From Tolypothrix sp. PCC 7910 (GTDB lineage Bacteria > Cyanobacteriota > Cyanobacteriia > Cyanobacteriales > Nostocaceae): 64,000 nucleotides of DNA. Location of the stretch: positions 7,984,001-8,048,000 of the forward strand of contig NZ_CP050440.1 in NCBI RefSeq assembly GCF_011769525.1, given 5' to 3'. Below, one piece after another: positions 34,811 to 45,034 of this stretch; the stretch's first letter is position 1, and each line of letters starts with the position of its first letter. Below the pieces are notes generated by a model. That model was not told the origin of the DNA and did no database searches. It saw nothing but the letters and a program-made list of their open reading frames with translations. Both the position numbers and the translations under genes were made by a program.

Positions 34811-37318
34811 ATGAGAGTAATTTACAAATCAACAAACCAAAAAATTAACGCTTTAAAAGCAATATTATCCACTTGCTTATGCAATGTGGTTTTAGTCTTA
34901 CCTGCTATGGCTCAGGTAAAATCTGATGGTAGTACTAACACTATTGTTAACTCTAATAACAATAATTTTATTATTCTCAATGGACTAGACAAGGGTAATA
35001 ATTTATTTCACAGCTTTAGTAATTTCTCAGTGCCTACAGGTGGTTCAGCAACTTTTGATTTAGTAAATACACCAAATACTACAAACATATTTAGTCGAGT
35101 TACAGGTAGTAATATTTCTACTATTGATGGGTTAATTAGCACAGTTCATGGCAATAATCCAGTTAGTTTATTTTTAATGAATCCGAATGGTATTTTATTT
35201 GGCCCAAATGCCAAGTTGAATATTAGCGGCTCATTTTTAGGGACAACGGCGAATACTATTAAGTTTGCAGATGGCACAGAATTTAGCGCTGTGAATTTAA
35301 CTGAGAAGCCATTATTAACTATGAATGTACCGATAGGCTTGCAGTTTGGTCAAAACTCAGGAAAAATTGCTTTACAAGGAACTGGACATCATCTCACCTC
35401 TCAAAATCCGCTGATTAGTCCCTATGTTCCTACGGTATTGGAGGGTAATTTAGCTGTGACATCGGGACAAACATTAGCACTTTTGGGTTCTTCTATTGAC
35501 CTTAATGGTGGGATTTTGGTTGCTCCCCAGGGACGAGTTGAACTTGGTGGTGTAACTGAAGGTGAAGTTACACTCAATGGAGTCAGTCAAGGGTTTAACC
35601 TGGATTATCAAAACATTTCTAAATTTGGTGATATTAATCTTGCAGGGCGATCGCTTGTGAATGTTAATGGTATAAATGCGGGTTCTATTCAAGTACAAGG
35701 TCGCAAAGTTAGCCTTACAGATGGCTCTGTATTATGGGTGCAAAACCGAGGAATTCAAAAGGCTGGAGATATCCAGGTTTTCGCCTCTGATACGCTGAAA
35801 TTGTCTGGTGCGACTAATGATCTGAAAATCCGTACCAGTATGATCAACGAAACTGTCAGCAGTGGTATGAGTGGGAATATTAGCGTTGTCACACCAAATT
35901 TAAGCGTTAACAACGGTGCGGTAGTTGCTAACCGTAATTATAAATCTGTCGATAGTGGTTATATCAACATCACAACCTCGAATTTGAATGTCAATGGTTA
36001 CATTTCTACTGACCCTTCAGTCTATGCAGCAATTGGAACACTCACATTCTCTACAGGAAAAGCTGGTGATGTAAAAGTTACAACACAGAATTTATCTGTG
36101 TTAGATGGTGCTTATCTCGGTTCTACAACCTTTGGACTTGGTACGAGTGGTGCAGTTACAATTGATGCCGATAGTGTGAATGTCATTGGCGCAACTCCCA
36201 TAAGTATTGCTAGTGTCATTGCTAACACGAGTATTGGTAATGGTGGTAATGCTGGGAAACTAAGACTCAATACTCGCACACTCACAATCAAGGAAAGCGG
36301 TAGTGTCACAACTGCCAGTCTTGGGGTAGGTAATGCAGGTGATTTGACTGTTAATGCGACGGAATCCATTAATATAAGTGGTCGATCACCAAGTATTACC
36401 TATGGTAGTAATATTTCTTCAACTGTTAGCTCTTTGAGCGCTGATTATTACACCCAATTATCAAATGTGAGTAAAATTCCCAGAGGCTCATCAGGACAGG
36501 TGACTGTCAATACTCCTATCCTCAAAATTAGTGACGAAGCCAGAATTAATACTGGTAACTATGGGATTGGGAATGCAGGCGCACTGAACATCAATACTGA
36601 AATGGTGGAGTTAAAGAAGGGCTTTTTAGCGAGTTTTACAGCTTCAGGACAAGGTGGTGATATGAATATCCACACAAACGCGCTCATTCTTCGAGATCAG
36701 AGTTTGATCATAGGAACTGCTTTAGGTTCAGGAGATGGCGGCAATATTATGATTAATTCGCCAGTGATTGTCGGATTTAACAACAGTGACATTATGGCTA
36801 ACGCAGTCACAGGTCGCGGTGGTAACATTCAAATCACAACTCAAGGTATCTTTGGACTGAAGTTTCGCTCCCAACTTACTCCAGAAAATGACATTACAGC
36901 CAGTTCCCAATTTGGTGTTAACGGTACAGTACAAATCAATAATATTGGTATTGACCCCAACTCTGGTTTAGTAGAATTACCAGCAAATGTCACCGATTCA
37001 TCGCAACAAATCGCTAGTGGCTGTTCTAATACAAATGGCAGTAGTTTTGTTGCCACAGGACGAGGTGGTGTACCGCAAAATCCGATGCAGGAAGTAAGAA
37101 GCGATCGCACTTGGTCAGATACTCGTGATATCTCTGCATTCAGACAAACACAAACTTTACAAGCTCAAAGACCCCAACCGTCAAAACTTCTTTTGCAAGC
37201 TACATCTTGGCATCGTCGTGCTGATGGCAAAATTGAAATAGTTGCTGCTTCAACTGGCAATGTACAACCATCTTTAACCTGTGCTGCTGTTCGGAATAGT
37301 CAATTTCCCAACTTTTAG
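34811..37318 (+). CDS. TpsA exoprotein, array member 1
   Basis: From the ATG at 34811 the product is 835 residues; an upstream in-frame ATG at 34766 adds 15. A signal peptide ends at L-P-A-M-A-Q. The TPS domain follows with N-P-N-G-I-L-F-G and G-S-F-L-G-T-T-A-N-T-I-K-F. The central part is beta-helix repeat (G-N-A-G-D-L-T-V-N type). The C-terminus has the array signature: a single Cys in Q-Q-I-A-S-G-C, G-R-G-G-V-P-Q-N-P, T-W-S-D-T-R-D-I-S-A-F and P-S-L-T-C-A-A-V. Its last codons and 3' spacer are almost the same as those of member 5 (47619). It is probably a cell-surface filament or adhesin. Confidence 0.92.
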   Translation: MRVIYKSTNQKINALKAILSTCLCNVVLVLPAMAQVKSDGSTNTIVNSNNNNFIILNGLDKGNNLFHSFSNFSVPTGGSATFDLVNTPNTTNIFSRVTGSNISTIDGLISTVHGNNPVSLFLMNPNGILFGPNAKLNISGSFLGTTANTIKFADGTEFSAVNLTEKPLLTMNVPIGLQFGQNSGKIALQGTGHHLTSQNPLISPYVPTVLEGNLAVTSGQTLALLGSSIDLNGGILVAPQGRVELGGVTEGEVTLNGVSQGFNLDYQNISKFGDINLAGRSLVNVNGINAGSIQVQGRKVSLTDGSVLWVQNRGIQKAGDIQVFASDTLKLSGATNDLKIRTSMINETVSSGMSGNISVVTPNLSVNNGAVVANRNYKSVDSGYINITTSNLNVNGYISTDPSVYAAIGTLTFSTGKAGDVKVTTQNLSVLDGAYLGSTTFGLGTSGAVTIDADSVNVIGATPISIASVIANTSIGNGGNAGKLRLNTRTLTIKESGSVTTASLGVGNAGDLTVNATESINISGRSPSITYGSNISSTVSSLSADYYTQLSNVSKIPRGSSGQVTVNTPILKISDEARINTGNYGIGNAGALNINTEMVELKKGFLASFTASGQGGDMNIHTNALILRDQSLIIGTALGSGDGGNIMINSPVIVGFNNSDIMANAVTGRGGNIQITTQGIFGLKFRSQLTPENDITASSQFGVNGTVQINNIGIDPNSGLVELPANVTDSSQQIASGCSNTNGSSFVATGRGGVPQNPMQEVRSDRTWSDTRDISAFRQTQTLQAQRPQPSKLLLQATSWHRRADGKIEIVAASTGNVQPSLTCAAVRNSQFPNF

Positions 37319-37407
37319 GAATTCAAACGATATTGCGTAGGCATAGCCCATTATGGACATCGCTTTAGACAACGGATAAGACATACTTATTTAGTTACGC
37401 AGGTTCG

Positions 37408-38987
37408 GTTGTTGTGCTGCAAAACCTTGGACATCAATCACAAGGAATTACTGTCCACGCCACAAAGTCTTTTAGTTTAACAGGTAACATCCCTAACCAA
37501 AGACTAGGCAGCATAATCAAAATTGACAATTTGGGAACAGGTTTACCAGGAGATATTTTGATTGCAGCTAATAGACTTTCCCTGAAAGATGGGGGGCAAA
37601 TTTGGAATTCGGCCTTTAGTAAAGGACTTAGTGGGAATATTACTGTCAATGTTCAAGGTTTGATGGACTTGAATGGCTTTGTGCCTGCTAATCCGGCTAT
37701 CCCCTCCTCGATTCTCACAAACACCACTAGCTCCAGTAATGGAGGTGATATTCTTGTTTCTACTAGTAACCTCAGAATTGGGAATGGGGCTACTATTGCT
37801 TCTTCTAGTGTAGCGTCTGGAAAAGCTGGGAGGGTAGGGATCAATGTCAAAGACCTGATTGAAATTGCTGGCAATAACCCTATTTCAAAAGTACCCGGCT
37901 CTATTACTTCATCAACGCTTTTATGGGTAATGCAAATAACATTGTGGTTAACACATCCAGATTAATTATTCGAGATGGAGGATTTCTGGGGTCTAACACT
38001 CTTGCTCAGGGTTCAGCTGGAAGTGTAACGATTAATGCTTCAGATTTTATCGAGGTGAGTGGTCGCGCATCTGGCTCAATCACATCAAGTCGCATTGCTT
38101 CCACCTCGGAAATTCTCGACCCCGTTTTTCAAGCCATTTATGGACTACCAGCCATTCTCTCTGGTGATGCGGGTGCTTTGACGATTAACACCCCATCATT
38201 ACGGGTGACTGATAGTGGATTGATCACGGTGAAAAATGATGGCCCTAGCAAAGCTGGCGATTTACAGATTAATGCTAAGGCAATTCTTCTTAACAACCAA
38301 GGTAGCATCTCTGCATCAACCGCCTCTGGTAACGGAGGAAATATTCACTTGAATCTGCAAGATTACTTGCTGATGCGTCATGGTAGCTTAATTTCTGCCA
38401 CTTCTGCGGGGACAGGTAATGGTGGTAATTTGTCGATTAACTCACCTGCAATCGTGGGATTAGAAAATAGTGATATCACTGCTAATGCTTTTCAAGGTCG
38501 TGGTGGCAATATTAACATCACTACCCAAGGTATTTTCGGACTAAAATATCACAACCAATTGACGAGCGAAAGCGATATTACTGCTAGTTCTCAATTTGGG
38601 GTGAATGGTACAGTTGATATTAATAATTTTGGTGTTGACCCCAATTCTGGTTTAGTGGAATTGCCAGTAAATTTTACTGATTCATCTCAACAAATTGCCA
38701 GTGGTTGTACTGCAAATACTGGTAGTAGTTTTGTCGCCACAGGACGGGGTGGTGTGCCACAAAATCCAGCGCAGGAAGTGAGGAGCGATCGCACTTGGTC
38801 TGATACTCGTGATATCTCTGCATTCAGACAAACACAAGCTTTACAATCCCAAATACTCCAATCGTCAAAACCTCTTGTGCAAGGTACATCTTGGCATCGT
38901 CGTGCTGATGGCAAAATTGAAATAGTTGCTGCTTTAACTGGCAACGTACAACCATCTTTAACCTGTGCTGCTGTTCCCCAAATTTAA
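37408..38987 (+). pseudogene. TpsA paralog lacking its N-terminus, with a frameshift
   Basis: The first frame (to about 37920) begins inside the beta-helix region, equivalent to about residue 290 of the neighbour at 39052 (L-Q-N-x-G then Q-G-I-T). It has no signal peptide or TPS domain. A frame change near 37915 is needed to continue into G-N-A-N-N-I-V-V-N-T-S-R-L and the normal C-terminus ending C-A-A-V-P-Q-I. The second part has a free ATG at 37923, but without an export signal it should be non-functional. It is closest to the member at 39052, with E-I-L-D-P-V and G-L-P-A-I in common. Confidence 0.85.
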
Positions 38988-39051
38988 TCATGTTATTTTT
39001 CATACCTTTCCGGGAACGTTAACTTTAACAAGTTTAATCTGGGTATGGGTG

Positions 39052-41547
39052 ATGAGAATTATCTACAAAGAATCAAACCTTTGGTTTCAATTGTTGTTAA
39101 CAGCATTTACCACAGGATATTGCACTTCAGGCATATCATCACTAGCCTTGGCTCAAGTGGCATCAGATGGCACAACTAACACTATTGTCAACCCAATAGG
39201 TAATGATTTTACTATTCTTAATGGTATTAATAAAGGTAATAATTTATTTCACAGTTTCGCTAATTTCTCTGTACCTACAGGAGGTTTAGCGACTTTTGAT
39301 TTAACCAATACGCCAAATATTACAACTATATTTAGTCGGGTTACGGGTGGAAATGTTTCCAATATTGATGGGTTAATTAGCACTATTCATGGCAATAACC
39401 CAGTCAGTTTGTTTTTGATGAATCCAGCGGGAATTGTATTTGGTAAAAATGCCAGTTTAAATATTGGCGGCTCATTTGTGGGGACGACAGCGAATAGTAT
39501 TAAGTTTGCCGATGGAGTAGAGTTTAGTGCGACTAATCCCGGAGCATCACCGCTATTGACGATGAGTATGCCAATCGGCTTACAGTTGGGTCAAAATCCA
39601 GGAGAGATTGCTGTGCAAGGGAGTGGACATCGCATCACCATCGGATTTTTTGCTCCCGCAGATCGCAGCAATAATCCCATCGGGTTACAAGTTGGGGCAG
39701 GCAATACGCTAGCACTGATTGGTGGAGCCGTGAACTTCTCTGGTGGCATTGTTACTACAAATGGGGGGGGACATCTAGAAGTTGGGAGTGTTAGCGATGG
39801 GCAAGTCAAACTTAACTCCACTACTACAGGGTTAGTTGGGGATTATTCAGCAGTCAGGCAATTCAACGATATTAATTTGGCAAAACAATCTTTGTTAGAT
39901 GCCAGTGGTAGCGGTGGCTCAATCCAATTACAAGGACGGAATATTAGTTTTACAGAAGGTTCTGGTGCCTTGCTGCAAAATTTTGGTATACAACAACCTT
40001 CTCAGGGTATTACCATCAAGGCCACTGGGTCGATTAACCTAAGTGGAAATACATCCGATGGCAAATTAGGGAGCCTCATCCAAATCGATAATTTAGGCAT
40101 CAAGCCAACGGGTGATCTCAGTCTCTTTGCCGCACAGTTATCTCTCAAAGATGGGGCAAACATCCATAACTGGACATTTACGCCAATACCCAGTGGCAAT
40201 ATTACAGCCAATGTTGCAGGTGCGATCGCACTCGAAGGCTTTGCCCCGAATAATCCTCTCGTTTCAACTTCAATCACAGCTATCACATTGAACTCCGGCA
40301 AAGCAGGTGATATTAACGTTTCAGCTGGCAACCTGAGAATTCTCAATAGCGGCAGTATTAGCACTCTATCCGCAGGCTCAGGGCAGGCAGGAATTTTACG
40401 ATTCAATGTAGCCGATTTGGTTGAGATTGCTGGCAATAACCCCTTTACAACATTATCAAGTTCAGTAATTTCATCGGCTAGCAACACAGGAGATTCTGGT
40501 AGTACGTTCATCAACACATCTAGATTAGTGATTCAAGACAGTGGAATACTAGGGTCTAGCACGGTTGCATCAGGTGCAGCAGGTAGCGTGACAGTTAATG
40601 CTTCGGAATCTGTAGATGTTAGAGGCAAAGCCTCGGAATCGATTCTTCCTGCTCGCATTGCCTCAAGTGCCGAAATTCTCGATCCAGTTACTCAAGCTGT
40701 TCTTGGACTTCCTGCCATTCCTACCGGTAACGCAGGCTCCTTAAGCATCAACACCCCATTGTTACGTGTCACAGATGGGGGATTTGTCACTGTCAAAAAT
40801 GATGGCCCCGGTAAAGCCGGAGATTTGCAGATTAATGCCAACTCAATTTTCCTCAACAATCAAGGCAACATCACTGCATCCACCGCTTCTGGTAATGGCG
40901 GAGATGTCAGATTAGACTTGCAAGATTATTTATTGATGCGTCACAATAGTGCCATTTCAGCTACTGCTGTGGGCAATGGGAATGGTGGTAATTTGTCAAT
41001 TAACTCACCTATAATTGTTGGTTTAGAAAACAGCGATATCATTGCTAATGCAGTTAAAGGTCGTGGTGGCAATATCAACATTACTACTCAAGGTATTTTC
41101 GGTCTTCAATATCGTCCTCAACTGACAATAGAAAACGACATCACTGCCAGTTCCCAATTTGGGGTGAATGGTACAGTAGCTATTAACAATTTTGGTGTAG
41201 ACCCCAATTCTGGTTTAGTGCAATTACCTGCAAATATCACTGACCCATCAAAGCAAATTGCTAGTGGCTGTTCTGCAAATACTGGTAGTAGTTTTGTCGC
41301 CACAGGACGGGGTGGTGTGCCACAAAATCCAGCGCAGGAAGTGAGGAGCGATCGCACCTGGTCAGATATCCGTGATATCTCTGCATTTCACAGAACAAAA
41401 CACGCACAAATTTCTCAATCACCAGAAACACTTGTCCAAGCTACTTCCTGGCGACGTAATACCCAAGGCAAAATTGAGTTAATTGCCGATAAATCTCCCA
41501 CTCAAGTACAAATAACTTTAAGCTGTGCTGCTGTACCTCAAAATTAA
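39052..41547 (+). CDS. TpsA exoprotein, array member 2
   Basis: The start chosen is the ATG at 39052 (M-R-I-I-Y-K), which gives a proper signal peptide ending L-A-L-A-Q; the open frame extends further upstream without reason to be coding. The product is 831 residues. The TPS motif is N-P-A-G-I-V-F-G, followed by G-S-F-V-G-T-T-A-N-S-I-K-F. The C-terminal signature with Q-I-A-S-G-C and T-W-S-D-I-R-D-I-S-A-F is complete. This is the intact relative of the truncated copy just upstream. Confidence 0.92.
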   Translation: MRIIYKESNLWFQLLLTAFTTGYCTSGISSLALAQVASDGTTNTIVNPIGNDFTILNGINKGNNLFHSFANFSVPTGGLATFDLTNTPNITTIFSRVTGGNVSNIDGLISTIHGNNPVSLFLMNPAGIVFGKNASLNIGGSFVGTTANSIKFADGVEFSATNPGASPLLTMSMPIGLQLGQNPGEIAVQGSGHRITIGFFAPADRSNNPIGLQVGAGNTLALIGGAVNFSGGIVTTNGGGHLEVGSVSDGQVKLNSTTTGLVGDYSAVRQFNDINLAKQSLLDASGSGGSIQLQGRNISFTEGSGALLQNFGIQQPSQGITIKATGSINLSGNTSDGKLGSLIQIDNLGIKPTGDLSLFAAQLSLKDGANIHNWTFTPIPSGNITANVAGAIALEGFAPNNPLVSTSITAITLNSGKAGDINVSAGNLRILNSGSISTLSAGSGQAGILRFNVADLVEIAGNNPFTTLSSSVISSASNTGDSGSTFINTSRLVIQDSGILGSSTVASGAAGSVTVNASESVDVRGKASESILPARIASSAEILDPVTQAVLGLPAIPTGNAGSLSINTPLLRVTDGGFVTVKNDGPGKAGDLQINANSIFLNNQGNITASTASGNGGDVRLDLQDYLLMRHNSAISATAVGNGNGGNLSINSPIIVGLENSDIIANAVKGRGGNINITTQGIFGLQYRPQLTIENDITASSQFGVNGTVAINNFGVDPNSGLVQLPANITDPSKQIASGCSANTGSSFVATGRGGVPQNPAQEVRSDRTWSDIRDISAFHRTKHAQISQSPETLVQATSWRRNTQGKIELIADKSPTQVQITLSCAAVPQN

Positions 41548-41612
41548 TTAACGTTACAAAAATAGAATGTTGGGAACAATGAATACGGAATAGAAGATAA
41601 AAAATTAGGTCA

Positions 41613-43985
41613 ATGAAATTAATTTTTGTGGAGTTGAGTTTGATTGGTGCAATCTGCATATCTGCTTTTTGTCACAATGGTGTTCGCGCCCAAGTAACTC
41701 CCGATCGCACCCTGGGCACTGTTGTGAATGGTAGTAGTAATTACACCATCACCAACGGTACTCGTGTTGGTAACAATTTATTTCATAGCTTCAGCCAATT
41801 CTCTATTCCTACAGGTGCTTCTGCATCATTTGATAATGCGATTGATATTCAAAATATTTTTAGTCGAGTGACTGGTGGTAATATTTCTAATATAGACGGC
41901 TCTATTAGTGCTAAGGGTAGTGCCAACTTATTTTTACTCAATCCATCCGGAATTATTTTTGGGACAAATGCCAGTCTAAATATTGGTGGTTCTTTTATAG
42001 GGACAACAGCTAATAGCATCCAATTTACTGATGGGGTTGAATTTAGTGCTATAAATCCTGCCGCTAAACCATTATTAACAATGACTGTACCCATTGGACT
42101 GCAAATGGGTAATTATCCCTCAGCAATACAAGTCCAAGGTACAGGACATAGGCTATATACAACCGATATTTTTTCTCCTGTAATTTATAATCCTAGCTCC
42201 ACTCAATTACAAGTACAGTCAGGAAAAACCTTAGCCTTGGTGGGTGGAAATATCAGTTTGGATGGTGCGACGCTGAGTGCCCAAACGGGTCAAATAGAAT
42301 TAGGTAGTCTAGGAAGTGCAGGATTAGTTAGTTTAGTACCCACTACTCAGGGTTATAAATTGGAGTACGAACAGGGACAAAGTTTTGCTGATATTCAAGT
42401 GGCGCAAAAGTCACTATTAGATGTGAGTGGGTTTTACTCCGGTGCAGTTCAACTCCAGGGAAGAAATATAGACTTTGCTGGTGGTTCGTTGATTTTATCC
42501 CAGAATTATGGCTATCTTCCGGGTGGAAATATTAATTTGCAAGCATCAGCAGCGATCGCCATTATTGGTACCACACCCGATGTTAAAGTTCGTAGTTCGA
42601 TTCGTACGGAAGCATCAGGAAGTGGAAACAGTGGAAATATCAGTATTATTACTCCCCGCTTGACACTTCAAGAAGGTTCCGCAATCAGTACTCTCACTTT
42701 TGGAGATGCTAAGGCTGGTAACATCCAAATTCAAGCAGCAGATATAGATTTATTAGGTTTTTCACCCCTGAATCCCCTTGTAATTACAGCCATTAGCAAT
42801 AGCACGTATGGAAAAGGAGCGGCTGGAGATATCGTGGTTAATGGGAATAATTTATTAGTCTCTCAGGGAGCCTCTATAACATCGGGGACATTGGGTAGTG
42901 GCTCCAGTGGTCAGGTCATGATTCGCAATCACAATACCACCGTTATAGGTGAAAATCCTTTTGGCCTGTCTAGCTATATTGGTATCATCACATTTTCAGA
43001 TGGAAATGCTAAAGATTTAAGATTAGATACTGGGAACTTGCAGATATTAAATGGTGGAGTAATTGGTTCAGCTGCATTATTTGTAGGTAATGGTGGCAAT
43101 GTCCAAATCAATGCTAGTGACGCGATCGCCATTAGCGGTCGTGGTAGTAGTAATAACAGTAATATTGGCTCTTTTGTTGTGCGTTACAGTCCGGAAATAC
43201 GTCAATTATTTGGTTTACCAGATATACTGACAGCAAATGCAGGTAATGTCAGCATTACTACAACTAAACTCACACTCACAGATGGTGGCACAGTCACAGT
43301 TGCTAGCCAAGGTACTGGAAATGCCGGAAATCTGCAAATTATCGCCGATCAGATCCAGTTGAAAAATCGAGCTTTGATTCAGGCGCAAACAGAATCAGGT
43401 AATGGTGGTAATATCAGCTTGCAAGTCAGAAATCTACTGTTAATGCGCGATCAAAGCCAAATTACCTCCACTGCACAAGGTAATGGTAACGGCGGCAATA
43501 TTACCATTAATTCACCGATTATTTTCGGCTCGGAAAACAGCGATATCATTGCCAATGCTGTTCAAGGTAAAGGTGGCAATATTAACATTAATACTCAGAG
43601 AATTTTCGGTTTAGAATTCCGTCCTCAACTCACTTTTGAAAATGATATTACTGCAAGTTCGGAATTTGGAGTGAATGGTACAGTTAACGTTAATAATATT
43701 GGTATCGATCCCAATTCTGGCTTAGTCGAATTACCAGCGGGAAGGGGTGGTGTACCGCAAAATCCCATGCAAGAATTAGGGAGAGATCGCACTTGGTCTG
43801 ACACTCGTGATATCTCTGCATTCCGTAAAACAGTGCCAGTACAAGCACAAATCCCCCAATCTCCAGAGGTTCTTATGCAAGCCACTGCTTGGCGACGTAA
43901 TGCCCAAGGGAAAATTGAGTTAGTTGCAGATAAATTTTCTGTTCAAATGCAACCAACATTAACCTGTGCTGCGGTTCCCAGATAA
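41613..43985 (+). CDS. TpsA exoprotein, array member 3, lacking the Cys loop
   Basis: The 790-residue product has a signal peptide ending near G-V-R-A-Q and the TPS motif N-P-S-G-I-I-F-G. Its C-terminal region runs directly from L-V-E-L-P-A to G-R-G-G-V-P-Q-N-P. The roughly 26-residue segment with T-D-P-S-Q-Q-I-A-x-G-C that all other complete members carry is missing. The join is in frame. The middle is closest to the members at 45035 and 50268 (I-E-L-G-S-L and Q-V-Q-x-G-K-T-L-A-L). Confidence 0.9.
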   Translation: MKLIFVELSLIGAICISAFCHNGVRAQVTPDRTLGTVVNGSSNYTITNGTRVGNNLFHSFSQFSIPTGASASFDNAIDIQNIFSRVTGGNISNIDGSISAKGSANLFLLNPSGIIFGTNASLNIGGSFIGTTANSIQFTDGVEFSAINPAAKPLLTMTVPIGLQMGNYPSAIQVQGTGHRLYTTDIFSPVIYNPSSTQLQVQSGKTLALVGGNISLDGATLSAQTGQIELGSLGSAGLVSLVPTTQGYKLEYEQGQSFADIQVAQKSLLDVSGFYSGAVQLQGRNIDFAGGSLILSQNYGYLPGGNINLQASAAIAIIGTTPDVKVRSSIRTEASGSGNSGNISIITPRLTLQEGSAISTLTFGDAKAGNIQIQAADIDLLGFSPLNPLVITAISNSTYGKGAAGDIVVNGNNLLVSQGASITSGTLGSGSSGQVMIRNHNTTVIGENPFGLSSYIGIITFSDGNAKDLRLDTGNLQILNGGVIGSAALFVGNGGNVQINASDAIAISGRGSSNNSNIGSFVVRYSPEIRQLFGLPDILTANAGNVSITTTKLTLTDGGTVTVASQGTGNAGNLQIIADQIQLKNRALIQAQTESGNGGNISLQVRNLLLMRDQSQITSTAQGNGNGGNITINSPIIFGSENSDIIANAVQGKGGNININTQRIFGLEFRPQLTFENDITASSEFGVNGTVNVNNIGIDPNSGLVELPAGRGGVPQNPMQELGRDRTWSDTRDISAFRKTVPVQAQIPQSPEVLMQATAWRRNAQGKIELVADKFSVQMQPTLTCAAVPR

Positions 43986-44027
43986 TATATAAGAGTCATC
44001 AACGACAATAACAATTGCCACTTGACT

Positions 44028-44447
44028 ATGCCTGCTAAGGATTTTTATCATGATACTGTCGTTCAAGCCCTAATAAATGATGGCTGGGAGATTACCGATG
44101 ACCCTTTGCTTTTATCTTATGGTGGTAGAGACCTTTATGTTGATTTAGCGGCAGAAAGAACAACAATAGCAGCTCAAAAAGATAATTTTAAAATAGCAGT
44201 TGAAATTAAAAGTTTTTTGAAACCTTCGCCAGTTCGGGATTTAGAAGAAGCTGCTGGGCAATATGGTATTTATCAAAGCATTCTAGCAGAAATAGCATCG
44301 GAACGAATACTTTACCTAGCTGTTCCCCAGCGTTCTTACGAAAGTATTTTTACAGAAAAATTAGGGCAATTAATCCTCAAGCGCTTAGAAATTAAACTTT
44401 TAGTCTTTGATGAGCAACAAAGGAGTATTGTGCGATGGATACCTTAA
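44028..44447 (+). CDS. xisH: XisH family protein
   Basis: The 139-residue product starts M-P-A-K-D-F-Y-H-D, the standard XisH N-terminus; a TTG two codons earlier is less likely. XisH was found as a factor needed with XisF and XisI to excise the fdxN element in Anabaena heterocysts. The family has a PD-(D/E)xK-nuclease-like pattern, here Asp39 in L-Y-V-D-L and Glu59-x-Lys61 in A-V-E-I-K-S-F. It overlaps xisI by 13 bp. Many xisH/xisI pairs in cyanobacteria are not near fdxN, and no fdxN element is visible here. Confidence 0.93.
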   Translation: MPAKDFYHDTVVQALINDGWEITDDPLLLSYGGRDLYVDLAAERTTIAAQKDNFKIAVEIKSFLKPSPVRDLEEAAGQYGIYQSILAEIASERILYLAVPQRSYESIFTEKLGQLILKRLEIKLLVFDEQQRSIVRWIP

Positions 44448-44770
44448 ACCGCTATCGTCAAATAGTACGGGACTTAATCTATGAATATGCCAAATATAAA
44501 CCATCTCACGGTCAAATAGAAACTGAGGCAATTGTTAACCCAGAAACAGACCATTATGAAGTGATGCATGTAGGTTGGGATGGGCAACGTCGGGTACATG
44601 GTTGTGTTGTACATATCGATATTATTCAAGGGAAAATATGGATTCAACACGATGGTACAAATCGTCCGGTTGCTGAGGAATTGTTAGAAGCTGGGGTTCC
44701 CAAAGAGGATATTATTTTGGGTTTTCATCCACCTCAAATACGCCAATATACTGATTATGGTGTAGCTTAA
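44435..44770 (+). CDS. xisI: XisI family protein
   Basis: The 111-residue protein begins M-D-T-L-N-R-Y-R-Q-I-V and contains G-W-D-G-Q-R-R-V-H-G-C-V-V-H-I-D-I near the middle and the conserved G-V-P-K-E-D-I-I-L-G-F-H-P-P end, all typical of XisI. It is translationally coupled to xisH. XisI proteins are small partners of XisH; biochemical function is unproven. The pair sits alone between two TpsA genes. Confidence 0.94.
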   Translation: MDTLNRYRQIVRDLIYEYAKYKPSHGQIETEAIVNPETDHYEVMHVGWDGQRRVHGCVVHIDIIQGKIWIQHDGTNRPVAEELLEAGVPKEDIILGFHPPQIRQYTDYGVA

Positions 44771-45034
44771 TATATATTTAATTATGCCAGTGGGAAAAAA
44801 CAAAACTAAGTTAAGAAAGGTAAACAAAGCTATAATCCTCTTCCCTCCTGCCCAGTCGCTGAGAGGAGCCGAGGTGCTTGCCTTACCCTAGCGATACAGA
44901 GTTAATTTAGCAGCCAAAATAATCAGCGATCGCTCTTCTCCTTTCGTACTGCAAATAATTCTACGAGTGTTAATGTTCAGCAGCATGGTATTTAGGGAAT
45001 ATTAACTTATCTATGTATAAAAGGAAACTAAACA

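Noticed and set aside
44028-44770. Possible fdxN-type excision element because of xisH/xisI
   Set aside because: No XisF recombinase, no fdxN halves and no element boundaries are visible.
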